Below the pieces are notes generated by a model, which worked only from the letters and a program-made list of their open reading frames with translations, ran no database searches and was not told where the DNA came from. The position numbers were made by a program, and so were the translations under genes. From Pseudomonadales bacterium (GTDB taxonomy: Bacteria > Pseudomonadota > Gammaproteobacteria > Pseudomonadales > Azotimanducaceae), in the NCBI GenBank assembly GCA_019090615.1, contig JAHRVQ010000072.1:1-54812 (forward strand): DNA of 54,812 nucleotides, given 5' to 3'. The first letter of the stretch is position 1, and every line of letters starts with the position of its first letter. This document shows, piece by piece, positions 16,779 to 27,500 of the stretch.

Positions 16779-17795
16779 TCAGGACAATAGTTCTAGCGCA
16801 TCCTCCGCCCGAATGCTCACATTATCTTTCTGCCGTTGCAGATCCATTTCAGAGTCGGCGCCCATTGCCCCCACCAGATAACGTTTATAAACCCCCTGAC
16901 CAATGGCCGCCAGTCGCCAATGAGAGAAAGCACGATAATAGTCGATATTGCTCAGGTCACGACCGGTATTTTGAGTATAAATTTCACATAGCTCATCCCT
17001 GCTACCGTAACCACCGGCAGAGGTGGGCGCATGATCATCTTCAGCTGGTTCGTCTATTTCTCCGGGTGCCGACCAGTTATTCAGCAAATAACCCACATCC
17101 GCCAGCGGGTCGCCCAAGGTACAGAGTTCCCAGTCAAGAATTGCCTTTACCTGGCCATCACGAACCATAATATTACCAAGTCGGTAGTCTCCGTGAACAA
17201 TAGTCGCTCCCACCTGGGCGGGCATTCGTTCCTGCAATAACCTGGCACTCTCTTCCATCGCCGGGACTTCATGGGTTTTAGTTGCCTGCCATTGTTTACC
17301 CCAGCGCTTCATCTGCCGACTTAAATAGGCTTCCTTGCGGCCAAGGTCTGCCAATCCCACCGCTTCCAGATCAACAAGATGTAACTTTGAAAGGATATCG
17401 ATGACATTCAGACCGATATCGGCCCGCTGCTCCAACGGCACTTCGGCACCCATAAAAGAATCATTCAGCACCGTACCGTCGATATACTCCATCACATAAA
17501 AAGGCGCTTCATTAACAGCTACATCACGACATAAACCATAAGTTTTAGGTACCGGTACGGGGCTATTAGCCAGGGCAGAAATTATTTTATGTTCGCGACC
17601 CATATCGTGGGCACTTTCCAGCACCGCACCCAAAGGTGGCCGCCGCAAAACAAAGGTTGAATCAGCGTCTTCACAGCGAAAAGTTAAATTTGAATGACCG
17701 CCAGTAATCATTGCGTAGTTCAACGGAGGTTCTATACTCGGAACAAACTCCTGTAACCACGCATTTACGTTAGTTTCGTTGATTCCATCCGGCAT
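16779..17795 (-). CDS. APH-family phosphotransferase (ACAD10/FadE36-like)
   Basis: 338 residues, kinase-like aminoglycoside-phosphotransferase fold. Visible motifs: ITGGHSNLTFRC (nucleotide loop), FVLRRPPLGAVLESAHDMGREH, the catalytic loop IVHGDYRLGNIMV and the metal-binding ILDWELCTLGDPLADVGYLLNNW. This subgroup (ACAD10/11 N-terminal, FadE36) phosphorylates small hydroxyacyl-CoA-type substrates in unusual fatty-acid breakdown rather than antibiotics. Start: ATG at 17795 lies eight bases after AAAGGAG; a GTG at 17804 sits too close to that site to be used. It follows ygiQ on the same strand after about 110 bases. Confidence 0.9.
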   Translation of the reverse strand: MPDGINETNVNAWLQEFVPSIEPPLNYAMITGGHSNLTFRCEDADSTFVLRRPPLGAVLESAHDMGREHKIISALANSPVPVPKTYGLCRDVAVNEAPFYVMEYIDGTVLNDSFMGAEVPLEQRADIGLNVIDILSKLHLVDLEAVGLADLGRKEAYLSRQMKRWGKQWQATKTHEVPAMEESARLLQERMPAQVGATIVHGDYRLGNIMVRDGQVKAILDWELCTLGDPLADVGYLLNNWSAPGEIDEPAEDDHAPTSAGGYGSRDELCEIYTQNTGRDLSNIDYYRAFSHWRLAAIGQGVYKRYLVGAMGADSEMDLQRQKDNVSIRAEDALELLS

Positions 17796-17907
17796 ACACC
17801 GCACTCCTTTAAATTAGTTGTCCAGTCTGCCAGCAGACAATGACCGTTTCAACCAGCCAACTTCTCCTCGCGAGGAACGCCAAAAAATCTACGTCGAAGA
17901 ATCTATC

Positions 17908-20232
17908 TTATTTATGACCCGGTCGACGCCGGCGAGGTTTCCCCCCAGGCACGGTCGGCAAACCAGTATGTTGGGTCTTAAATGATTTGCCACGCTGTTG
18001 CACAACCCGGGCTGCAGAGAACTGGGTCAAAGGAACCAGATGTCTCTTCCCATTACCAATCAAATCGTTGCGGCCCATTTTTTTTAATGCCTGCCTTAAC
18101 ATAGGCCAGTTATCTGGGTCATGGTAACGTAAAAATGCCTTTTGCAAGCGGCGTTCGCGGCCGCCTTTGGCAACAGCAACTGTCTCACTATTGTTACGAT
18201 CAATTCGCTTAAGCGGATTCTTACTGCTGTAATACATGGCTGTTGCAGAGGCCATTGGCGACGGATAAAAATTTTGCACCTGATCCGCCCTGAAACCATT
18301 GGCTTTTAACCATAGCGCCAACTGCAACATATCCTCAGTGGTGGTACCTGGATGCCCAGCAATAAAATACGGGATCAGGTATTGCTCTTTGCCTGCCTGT
18401 TTAGAATATTTATCGAATAATTTCTTAAACGCATCATAAGTGCCCATTCCCGGCTTCATCATCTTGGACAGCGGGCCTTTTTCCGTATGTTCGGGCGCAA
18501 TCTTTAGATACCCCCCCACATGCTCACTCACCAACTCCTTTACGTAGGCTGGGGTTTCTACCGCAAGGTCATAACGTAAACCTGAGGCGATTAATACTTT
18601 TTTCACACCCTGAATATTCCGCGCTTTTCGGTACAGAGATATAAGCGGTGTCTGGTCAGTATCCAGATTTTTGCAGATACCAGGATAAACGCAGGAAGGT
18701 CGACGACACTTTACTTCAATATTTTTATCTTTACAGGCCAGTCGCCACATATTCGCCGTAGGACCTCCCAGGTCCGATACAACCCCAGTAAAACCCGGCG
18801 TCTTATCACGAATATTTTCGATTTCATTCAGAATGGAGGCCTCCGAACGACTCTGAATAATACGACCTTCATGTTCAGTGATTGAACAAAAGCTACAGCC
18901 GCCAAAACAGCCGCGCATAATATTGACGGAAAACCGAATCATCTCATAGGCGGGTATCTTCTGCCCTGTTGATGAAGGATGAGGTACACGTTGATAGGGT
19001 AAACCAAAAACCCAGTCCATTTCCTCCGTTGATAAGGGGATTGGGGGCGGATTTAGCCATACCAGGCGATCGCCGTGGCCCTGTACTAAAGGCCGCGCAT
19101 TACCAGGGTTAGTCTCACGATGCAGAATTCTTGAGGCATGGCCATAAAGCACTTTATCATCGCGTACCTGCTCAAAGCTGGGCAGCCGAATGACGGCTTT
19201 ATCAACCACATTACCTGCATCTGCCGCATCGTCATTTTCCATGATAGCCGGGTTCCAGGGCATTCTGGCGGCAGTCGTGCTTATTGGTTGAGTCACACTA
19301 TCAGGCTCAATAACTCGAACAATACTGGCGCTATATGCTGCTTCCGAGGGTACACTAGACAGCCCACTATAATCTTCATCGGTTGATACGTTTGCATCTG
19401 AGACGATCACTTCTGAACTTTTATTTTCTGATCTTTTATCGCCTGGACTTTTATCGTCTAAGAAAGTGTTCGCTGGCCTGGCTGAAGGCTCATGATTTAT
19501 GTCCCCTGCTATTGTCGAGGCGTCTATACAGCGATATTGATCGGGGATTTCTTTGAGCATAAAAGCCGTACCACGAATATTGCGTATCTGCTCCAGACTT
19601 TCACCCGCTGCCAGCCGGTGGGTGAGCTCAATAATCGCCCGCTCAGCGTTACCGTACAGCAACATATCCGCTTTGGAATCCAGCAGAATCGAACGGCGTA
19701 CTTTTTCACTCCAGTAATCAAAATGCGCAATTCGGCGCAAACTGGCCTCGATACTGCCAATGACCACGGGGACATCCTTATAAGCCTCGCGGCAGCGTTG
19801 AGAATAAACAATCACCGCTCGGTCTGGGCGTTTACCGCCAATATTACCTGGCGTATAGGCGTCATCATGGCGAATCCTGCGATCGGCAGTATATCGATTT
19901 ATCATCGAATCCATATTGCCTGCCGCCACGCCGAAATAAAGGTTTGGCTTACCAAGTTTTTTAAATGCCTGCGCCGAAGTCCAGTCAGGCTGGTCAATGA
20001 TACCTACCCTGAAACCCTGGGCTTCTAATACCCGGCCAATCACCGCCATACCAAAACTAACATGGTCAACATAAGCATCCCCCGTGACCACAATCACATC
20101 GCAACTATCCCAGCCCAGCTGATCCATTTCTTCACGGCTGGTGGGCAAAAAGGGCGCGACGCCAAAACACTCGGCCCAATAGGGCCGATAATCGAAGATT
20201 TGCTGGGGTATTTCAGCCTTTTTATCAGACAT
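17908..20232 (-). CDS. ygiQ: YgiQ-family radical SAM protein
   Basis: 774 residues. N-terminal UPF0313 domain (1-235: [56 protein letters not shown] split here), then a radical SAM core with the 4Fe-4S ligands C442, C446, C449 ([18 protein letters not shown]), [12 protein letters not shown], and [15 protein letters not shown]. The C-terminus is basic ([12 protein letters not shown]). The reaction of the family is unknown. Between residues about 236 and 345 the protein carries a Ser/Asp/Glu-rich, probably disordered insertion that contains a degenerate 5-residue repeat ([15 protein letters not shown]). Start ATG at 20232 with no evident Shine-Dalgarno. Divergent from pckG. Confidence 0.93.
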   Translation of the reverse strand: MSDKKAEIPQQIFDYRPYWAECFGVAPFLPTSREEMDQLGWDSCDVIVVTGDAYVDHVSFGMAVIGRVLEAQGFRVGIIDQPDWTSAQAFKKLGKPNLYFGVAAGNMDSMINRYTADRRIRHDDAYTPGNIGGKRPDRAVIVYSQRCREAYKDVPVVIGSIEASLRRIAHFDYWSEKVRRSILLDSKADMLLYGNAERAIIELTHRLAAGESLEQIRNIRGTAFMLKEIPDQYRCIDASTIAGDINHEPSARPANTFLDDKSPGDKRSENKSSEVIVSDANVSTDEDYSGLSSVPSEAAYSASIVRVIEPDSVTQPISTTAARMPWNPAIMENDDAADAGNVVDKAVIRLPSFEQVRDDKVLYGHASRILHRETNPGNARPLVQGHGDRLVWLNPPPIPLSTEEMDWVFGLPYQRVPHPSSTGQKIPAYEMIRFSVNIMRGCFGGCSFCSITEHEGRIIQSRSEASILNEIENIRDKTPGFTGVVSDLGGPTANMWRLACKDKNIEVKCRRPSCVYPGICKNLDTDQTPLISLYRKARNIQGVKKVLIASGLRYDLAVETPAYVKELVSEHVGGYLKIAPEHTEKGPLSKMMKPGMGTYDAFKKLFDKYSKQAGKEQYLIPYFIAGHPGTTTEDMLQLALWLKANGFRADQVQNFYPSPMASATAMYYSSKNPLKRIDRNNSETVAVAKGGRERRLQKAFLRYHDPDNWPMLRQALKKMGRNDLIGNGKRHLVPLTQFSAARVVQQRGKSFKTQHTGLPTVPGGKPRRRRPGHK

Positions 20233-20540
20233 TCGGGTACGGGAGATTGATCATCATGAGGGGGGCCGTATCATACTGATCTTTAGCTACTAGAACCACC
20301 TTCTTACCGCACCGCTAATCAGTTACCAATGCTGTTTACTTTTCAGCGCGTAATACGAACAATAATACCAATAACAATTCTATTCGCTGCCGCCGCCAGC
20401 AGCCATTAAAACTCCTACTGACATGATAAATTCTACTAATTCAGCGTCGATAAAAACCTGAAATTCAGTTATCCTTCGCCTCTTTCAAATGCCCTAAATA
20501 ATCCCAACTTGGCATTTCCAGTTAAAGAAGGTCGAAGTAA
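20233..20540. other. 308-bp divergent gap between ygiQ and pckG
   Basis: No gene, RNA or clear hairpin is seen. The only marked element is the pckG ribosome-binding region (AAGG about 12 bases before ATG 20541). Promoters for both genes must lie here but no good -10/-35 pair stood out. Confidence 0.4.
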
Positions 20541-22331
20541 ATGTTGAAAAACAAGCAGTTGCAGACATGGATTGAGCAGATGCAAGCTCTTTGCCAACCA
20601 CAGGACGTCGTCATCTGCGATGGCAGTACAGAAGAATATGACCGTATGTGGGAATTACTGCTAGCTTCTGGTTCAGCAAAAAGACTCAACGAAACATTAC
20701 GACCCAATAGTTACCTGGTACGCTCCGACCCCAAAGATGTGGCCCGGGTCGAAGGCCGCACTTATATTTGCTCAGATGAAGAAGCGGATGCTGGACCGAA
20801 TAATAACTGGATCGCACCCGACGAAATGCGCGCCAAATTAGACCAGCTATTCGAGGGCTGTATGCGCGGCCGTACCATGTACGTCATTCCCTTCAGCATG
20901 GGGCCGGTAGGTTCTCCAATCGCCCATATTGGCGTTGAGATATGTGATTCCCCCTATGTTGTAGCAAATATGCATATCATGACCCGTGTGGGTGATGCTG
21001 TTCTTGAAACTCTGGGTGAAACAGGTGATTTTGTACCCTGCATGCATTCCGTGGGCCGCCCTCTTTTAGATGGCGCAGTAGATGTTGCCTGGCCCTGCAA
21101 TCCCGATGATTTATATATCGCCCACTTCCCAACCACGCGAGAAATATGGTCCTTCGGTTCTGGTTATGGCGGTAATGCATTGCTTGGCAAAAAATGTTTT
21201 GCTCTGAGAATAGCCTCAGCCATGGCCCGTGATCAGGGTTGGTTAGCAGAACATATGCTCATTTTGAAACTCATTAACCCAGCCGGTGACATTAAATATA
21301 TTGCTGCTGCATTTCCCAGCGCCTGCGGTAAAACCAATCTTGCCATGTTGATACCGACAATACCTGGCTGGAAAGTAGAGACGGTTGGCGACGATATCAG
21401 CTGGATGAAATTTGGTGCTGACGGAAAACTATATGCCATTAACCCAGAAGCTGGTTTCTTTGGTGTTGCCCCAGGCACCGGCATGGACTCAAATTCCAAT
21501 GCCATGCTCAGCCTGACAAAAAATTGTATATTCACCAATGTAGCTGAAACAGATGACGGCGATATATGGTGGGAAGGTATGACCGACGACGCACCAGCGC
21601 ATCTGATCGACTGGAAAGGTAATGACTGGACCCCAGCAACAGACACACCCGCAGCGCACCCTAATGCCCGTTTCACAGTATCCGCGGCGCAATGCCCAGC
21701 CATAGCTGAAGAATGGGAAGCATTAGCCGGCGTGCCCATTAGCGCGATATTATTTGGCGGACGCCGCGCAACGGTAGTACCGTTAGTAAACGAAGCCCGA
21801 GACTGGACTCAGGGTACCTTTTTTGGTGCCATCGTGTCCTCGGAAAAAACCGCCGCTGCCGCCGGTAAAATAGGCGAATTACGCCGCGACCCAATGGCCA
21901 TGTTACCATTTTGTGGTTATAACATGGCTGACTACTGGAGCCATTGGCTTTCAATTGGCAAACATGAAGGCGCTGATCTACCAAAAATATTTTATGTTAA
22001 CTGGTTTCGTAAAGATGCTAACGGTAAATTTATGTGGCCTGGTTTTGGTGAAAACAGCCGTGTACTTGAGTGGGTATTTAATCGATGTGCTGGCACAGCC
22101 GATGCCATCGAGACGCCTATTGGCAACCTGCCCGCAACAGGCGCCATTAATTTCTCAAACCTTGATCTAAGTGACAGCCAACAAAAAGAATTATTACAGG
22201 TTGATATTGATGGTTGGCTAAGCGAAATTCCGCTGATCAGGGAATATTTTGCAGAATTTGGCGATCGCCTGCCTGCCGCATTTAACAACCAGTTAGATGA
22301 ATTGCAACTACGATTAGAAAAAACCGATTAG
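20541..22331 (+). CDS. pckG: Phosphoenolpyruvate carboxykinase (GTP)
   Basis: 596 residues, the usual length of GTP-type PEPCK. It converts oxaloacetate plus GTP to PEP, CO2 and GDP, entry to gluconeogenesis. Motifs: the substrate loop [30 protein letters not shown], the P-loop [11 protein letters not shown] (256-266) with reactive C262, the metal site [21 protein letters not shown], and [11 protein letters not shown]. This form differs from the ATP-type PckA of enteric bacteria. It fits growth on acids or acyl-CoA products from the catabolic genes in this window. The last codons (LEKTD, stop) form the first units of a 14-bp tandem array that continues past the stop. Confidence 0.97.
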   Translation: MLKNKQLQTWIEQMQALCQPQDVVICDGSTEEYDRMWELLLASGSAKRLNETLRPNSYLVRSDPKDVARVEGRTYICSDEEADAGPNNNWIAPDEMRAKLDQLFEGCMRGRTMYVIPFSMGPVGSPIAHIGVEICDSPYVVANMHIMTRVGDAVLETLGETGDFVPCMHSVGRPLLDGAVDVAWPCNPDDLYIAHFPTTREIWSFGSGYGGNALLGKKCFALRIASAMARDQGWLAEHMLILKLINPAGDIKYIAAAFPSACGKTNLAMLIPTIPGWKVETVGDDISWMKFGADGKLYAINPEAGFFGVAPGTGMDSNSNAMLSLTKNCIFTNVAETDDGDIWWEGMTDDAPAHLIDWKGNDWTPATDTPAAHPNARFTVSAAQCPAIAEEWEALAGVPISAILFGGRRATVVPLVNEARDWTQGTFFGAIVSSEKTAAAAGKIGELRRDPMAMLPFCGYNMADYWSHWLSIGKHEGADLPKIFYVNWFRKDANGKFMWPGFGENSRVLEWVFNRCAGTADAIETPIGNLPATGAINFSNLDLSDSQQKELLQVDIDGWLSEIPLIREYFAEFGDRLPAAFNNQLDELQLRLEKTD

Positions 22332-22380
22332 AAAAAACCGATTAGAAAAAACCGGTTAGAAAAAACCGGTTAGAAAAAGC
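22312..22380. repeat. Tandem repeat, 14 bp, nearly 5 copies, starting inside the pckG 3' end
   Basis: GATTAGAAAAAACC at 22312, 22326 and 22340, GGTTAGAAAAAACC at 22354 and a partial copy at 22368. The first unit and the first bases of the second are the final pckG codons and stop (TAG 22329-22331). Confidence 0.93.
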
Positions 22381-22858
22381 TATTAGGTTTATTTAAAATC
22401 TTCCTTCGATATCCCTGATAAGGTGCCAGCATCTGCGAGGGATATCGACATAGCCGCATGCACCACCCCACGCACACAAAAACCGCACAACTTTATTGAC
22501 TCCCAGCCTTATCGAAAAAACAAGTCTCTCCAATTAATCCCACTCAACTGAAATAAACCCAGCTATAGATAGGTTAAATAAGCACCAAAAATCAATACTG
22601 TTACGAAATGCAGGTTAATTTTTGATCAGCCTCTGTAATAGGAGAATCCGCCTGGCTGGCAACACGTCGAACAGCGCTGACGACATCATTTCGAGCCTAC
22701 CAATATCGTATAATTATTATTTTCAATTTAGCCAGCCGACGGCCAATATATTGCCAGGCCCAGCCTAACCATGAAACCGACCAACAACCAGAAAAATACT
22801 GACTGCATCTATAATCTAAGTTAGGCTAAACCTATTCCCCATGAGTGAGCTTAACTCA
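22332..22858. other. 527-bp gap between pckG and the S41 peptidase gene
   Basis: It holds the end of the 14-bp array, an 11-bp inverted repeat (22406-22448) and a TATAAT at 22709-22714 that lacks a matching -35. Nothing else recognisable; several A/T-rich stretches. Confidence 0.45.
22406..22448 (+). terminator. Perfect 11-bp inverted repeat after pckG
   Basis: TCGATATCCCT / AGGGATATCGA separated by 21 bases. It can form a hairpin about 75 bases after the pckG stop, but there is no T-run after it, so it is a terminator only by position. A processing site or protein-binding site is possible. Confidence 0.35.
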
Positions 22859-24472
22859 ATGCAAAAGAAGCTAATTGTTACTGCAATGCTTATTGCACAT
22901 ACCCTTATTGCTAGCTGCGGTGGAGGCGGCGGCGGAGGAAGTAATAGTGGCACGGCAAGCAATAATAGTACCAGTCAAAACGCCAGTGACTTTATCCCTA
23001 ATCAATTTCTGCCTGCCGCCAACTTTCGTTCACTTTGTATCAACCCTCAGCCAGGTGAATCCCAGGGTGATTTTATTGATGAAAATAACTGGCTGCGATC
23101 TACCAGCAACAACCTTTATCTATGGTACAACGATATTGCCGATGTTGACCCCGGTAGTGAACAAGACCCCCTCGACTATTTTGACCTGCTACGCACCTTT
23201 GCTTTAAGCGCTTCCGGCAGCCCCCAGGACAGATTTCATTCTGCCATTGCCACCGACGAATTTCGGGAATTTGTTGAATCCGGTGGTAGCGCTGGTTACG
23301 GCGCCACGTTCGCCGTCATTGCGGACGAGCCACCGCGCGAAATTATCGTTGCTTTTAACGACCCTGGTTCACCCGCTACGCTACCCAGCATCAATCTCGA
23401 AAGAGGCGTCAAAATACTAGAAATTGATGGCATAGATCTGATTAACACCACTATTCCCAGTGAAATTGACCAGCTTAACGCGGGGCTTTTTCCGGTCGAT
23501 ATCAACGAGACACATACTTTTGTAGTGCAGGACCCAGGCTCAACCGATAGTCGAGTCGTTAGCATAACCAGCGCCCAGACCATTGCCGCGCCAGTACGCA
23601 ACGTACAGGTGCTCGATACACCTTCGGGTAATGTCGGGTATATCCTTTTTAATGACCATATTGCCCCTGCAGAAATTGCCCTGATCAACGCCATTGAACA
23701 ACTACAAACTTTTGCCATAACCGACCTGATACTAGATTTGCGATACAATGGCGGTGGTTTCCTGGATATTGCCAACAGCCTGGCCTTTATGATCGCAGGC
23801 GAAAATGGCTCGGGCAAAACCTTTGAAACACTGCAGTTTAATGACAAACATCCTGTAATTAACCCCGTGACTGGTGAACAACTTAACCCCATTATTTTTA
23901 ACGAATCTTCAGACGGACGATTTTCTGCCCCAGCCGGCACTCCATACCCACAATTAAATCTTTCGCGGGTATTTGTACTCACCAGCGCTGATACCTGCTC
24001 TGCTAGCGAGTCCCTCATCAATGGCCTACGGGGCGTAGACCTGGAAGTCATTCAAATCGGCACCACGACCTGCGGCAAACCCTATGGTTTTTATGCCCTT
24101 GACAACTGCGGCACCACTTATCTAACCATTCAATTTCGCGGCGTAAATGCCAAAAACTTTGGCGACTATAGTGACGGATTTACTCCCAGCGCCATTAGTA
24201 GCCCGTCAGATAGCCCGGCACTGTTAGCAGAGTTACCTGGTTGCATCATCATGGACGACTTTAGCCATGCATTAGGTGACCCACAGGAAGCGCTGTTACA
24301 AACCGCCCTTGCCTATCAACAAAATGGTGCCTGTCCAGCACCCGCCCTCAGCCGCGCACGACAAACACAGGCCGTTAACCAGCACACTAAACTATCAGTA
24401 GTCGATCCACGGCTTTTGAAACCAGCCTGGCAACAGGGGAAAATCGTTACTGCGGCAAAAAACACCCAGTAG
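22859..24472 (+). CDS. S41-family (C-terminal processing) peptidase, lipoprotein
   Basis: 537 residues from the ATG at 22859; an ATG six codons upstream (22841) is the alternative, and neither has a strong RBS. The chosen start gives a standard lipoprotein signal, MQKKLIVTAMLIAHTLIASC, with lipobox IAS-Cys and then a Gly-rich tether. Middle: PDZ-like GYGATFAVIADEP and ILEIDGIDLINTTIP. Protease core: VGYILFNDHI, LILDLRYNGGGFLDIANSLA, catalytic Ser in SADTCSASE (S387 counted from 22841) and Lys 26 residues later in CGKPYG (K413), the Ser-Lys dyad of S41 peptidases. Probably anchored in the outer membrane facing periplasm or surface. Substrate unknown. Confidence 0.92.
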   Translation: MQKKLIVTAMLIAHTLIASCGGGGGGGSNSGTASNNSTSQNASDFIPNQFLPAANFRSLCINPQPGESQGDFIDENNWLRSTSNNLYLWYNDIADVDPGSEQDPLDYFDLLRTFALSASGSPQDRFHSAIATDEFREFVESGGSAGYGATFAVIADEPPREIIVAFNDPGSPATLPSINLERGVKILEIDGIDLINTTIPSEIDQLNAGLFPVDINETHTFVVQDPGSTDSRVVSITSAQTIAAPVRNVQVLDTPSGNVGYILFNDHIAPAEIALINAIEQLQTFAITDLILDLRYNGGGFLDIANSLAFMIAGENGSGKTFETLQFNDKHPVINPVTGEQLNPIIFNESSDGRFSAPAGTPYPQLNLSRVFVLTSADTCSASESLINGLRGVDLEVIQIGTTTCGKPYGFYALDNCGTTYLTIQFRGVNAKNFGDYSDGFTPSAISSPSDSPALLAELPGCIIMDDFSHALGDPQEALLQTALAYQQNGACPAPALSRARQTQAVNQHTKLSVVDPRLLKPAWQQGKIVTAAKNTQ

Positions 24473-24489
24473 TTTTCAGTGGCTTTATA

Positions 24490-24557
24490 TTAGCCCCGGC
24501 GGTTTATTGGCCCCGGCGGTTTATTGGCCCCGGCGATTTATTAGCCCCGGCGGTTTA
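24490..24557. repeat. Tandem repeat, 17 bp, 4 copies
   Basis: TTAGCCCCGGCGGTTTA and three near-identical copies (24490, 24507, 24524, 24541), filling the gap between the convergent peptidase and SNF2 genes. Each unit carries the GC-rich CCCCGGCGG; whether it helps termination is unclear. Confidence 0.93.
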
Positions 24558-24567
24558 TAACCTGGTA

Positions 24568-27500
24568 TCAAGCATCAGCAACCGGATCGGACTTTATCAT
24601 GGTTAACATTTCATCAAAGCTCATTTTGGCGCCGATTTCCGCGCCATCGAGCAGGCGATCAGCAAGGTCTCTTTTTCGTTTATGCAAATCAACAATGGTT
24701 TGTTCTATGGTATTGATAGCCACCAGCCGATAAACAGTCACCGGTCGCTGCTGGCCGATCCGGTGGGCGCGATCACTGGCCTGATCTTCTACTGCTGGAT
24801 TCCACCAGGGGTCCATATGAATAACATAATCTGCCGCTGTTAAGTTCAAGCCACTGCCACCTGCTTTCAGACTGATCAAAAATAGCTGCCCCTCTCCTGC
24901 CTGAAATGCATTCACCGCCTGCCGACGTTTTGCCGGTGGGGTTTTGCCATCAAGATATTGATAAAAGATACCACGTTCATCCAGATATTTTCGAATCAGG
25001 GCCAGGTGGCCAACAAATTGACTGAAGACTAATGCCTTATGGTTATTTTCTAGTAACTCGTCAACCAGTTGGCCCAGCGCGGCGAGCTTAGCGGAAGGTA
25101 TATTCACCTCAGGTAACACCAGCGCTGGATTACATACCGCTCTACGTAAGCGGGTAATTTGCGCTAACACAATCATTCTGCGCTGCATTTCTGAATGCCC
25201 GGCCTGGACTTCCGTTAACGCCTCGCGCCGAAGCGCTTCATATAAAGCCGCCTCTTCCTTACTCAATTCAATTGACAGGGTGATATCCGTGCGCGGCGGA
25301 AGCTCCTTCAGAACATCACGTTTTAAACGTCGCAGAATAAAGGGGCTAATAAGGTGTTTTAGATTATGTTGACCAGAATAATCACTTTGCTCAATGGCGC
25401 GTGCATATTTATGATTAAATTGTTTATAACTACCGAGCAGCCCAGGGTTAATAAAATTGAACAGGTTCCACAACTCGCCGAGATGATTCTCCACCGGCGT
25501 ACCGGTAGTAATAACCTTAAATTCAGCTTCAATTTTCATCACTGCCTGTGATCGCCGTGTATGCAGGTTTTTAAATGCCTGCGCCTCATCAGCAACCACA
25601 GTACGCCACTGAATACCTGTTATTAGTTCAACTTCTGTGGTCAGCAAACCATAACTGCAAATAAGCATATCAAAGGCACCCAGACCCGCCATCATCTCAG
25701 CGCGATTTCCCGGACCAAACAAAATGGGCCGCAGGGTAGGGGTGAATTGCTGCGCTTCGTCATACCAGTTAAGGCAAAGAGACGTTGGGGCAATTATGAG
25801 AGTTGGCCCTTCGGTCGCTCGACTAAGGATCAGTGCTAGTGACTGAATAGTCTTACCCAGCCCCATATCATCAGCCAGGCAAGCCCCCGCACCCCAGGCA
25901 GCCAGGCGCGATAACCAGCTAAACCCCTCCAGTTGATAATCCCGTAATTCGCCCTCAAAGGTACCTGGTAATTCGGCATGGGTATTTTTCGCATCAACCA
26001 GGCCATTCTGAAACTGTTGCCAGCCATTATCGCTACTAAAACTCATATCCTCACTAAGTTCATCGAGCTGATAACCTGCCAGCCGGTGCACACGGCCATC
26101 GTTAGAAATCGCTTTTAGTTGCTCCAGCCGTTTTTGTAACTCTGCGGTCAGGGTGATAAATTCGTTATCCTCAAGGCGAATAAATCGTCCGTTATCATCG
26201 CCCATTAAAGATAAGATTTTTTGCAGGTCCAACACATCTGATTCGGTAGCCTGTACTTCACCTACCACCTCAAACCAGTTAGTTTGACTTTGTACTGCCA
26301 TAGAAGTTTGCCGGATCCCCACTTCTTTATGCAGGGTAATTTTTTTGCCCTCTGGCCATGAAAACACCAGCTCACCCGCGGCTTCTTTTTGTTGAAGCTT
26401 CAACAGACCTTCAAGCGATTGCTGTAAATCATCAAATAACCACTGACCACCACCCTGGTCTGCCAGATCAGGACAATGCTCCAACACAGATTGTAAAATC
26501 GCCTGCTCAGCGGCAATATCCCGATTAGTACGCAAACGTTGGTTATCAATTTCCGCAAATACCGTAGCGCCACCCTGACCAGGCAAGAAACGTGGCCCGC
26601 CACCAAAAGGCTGTACCGCGATATTTAATTTCAGGCCGTCGGCAACCGGTTGAATATTAATATATAATCGATGATCAGCATCAACCAGCAATACACTCTC
26701 GTCTTCAAGACCGCCAATATCTGAATGTACCGTTAACATTGGCGCTATCAGGCTGATACTTGAAAGCACCTTATCCTTCGCGCCTTCGGGGACCCTGAGG
26801 CCTTGCTCACCCAAAATCCCCGCTATCTGTTGATGACTATCGTTAAACTGATAAATATCTATTCGGCCAGGGTTTTCCATAACAACATCTATGGTCCCCA
26901 TATCGTCTTCTTCCGCGTCCACCAATTGCACTGAATCACCATCCTGACTGGGAAAAATATTGATCGCCACATAACCATCATCTTCGGTTACGATCAGCTC
27001 AGGCTCTAACACAGTGATATCAACAGCGTTTTTAGGTTGATCAAGCCAATAAATATTTGGATGCCCCGCTGCTGCTAATAACGCCTGCTGGTAATTCATA
27101 AAGTAGGCGTCATTATGATATCGGTAAACATCTGTTTCAATGAAACTGATAATTTTTTTATCTTGCGGTGTTAAATTGGGGATTGAATAAGCCGCCTGAT
27201 GTAATCGTTTCAGACTAACTTGCCGCCCCTTGGTCCAGTCACCGTTTTTGCGCAACTTCTGTTCTTTCGGCTCAAGAAGTATTTCATCCCTATAACCTTT
27301 GGACAGAAACCAGACTAAACGACTGTCTGCTAGTTGCGCAGCAACATCCGTTGCTTCATCTGCGCCGCCCAACTTTGCCAGTGCGTTTAACGCCCGCTCC
27401 CAGGGCGCAAGTTTTGGCATCAGGGCCACCAGGCCCTGATCAAGCTTATCCATCGATCCGTTCAGCAGGCCTAGCAAATTGACCGCCTGCATACGTTGCC

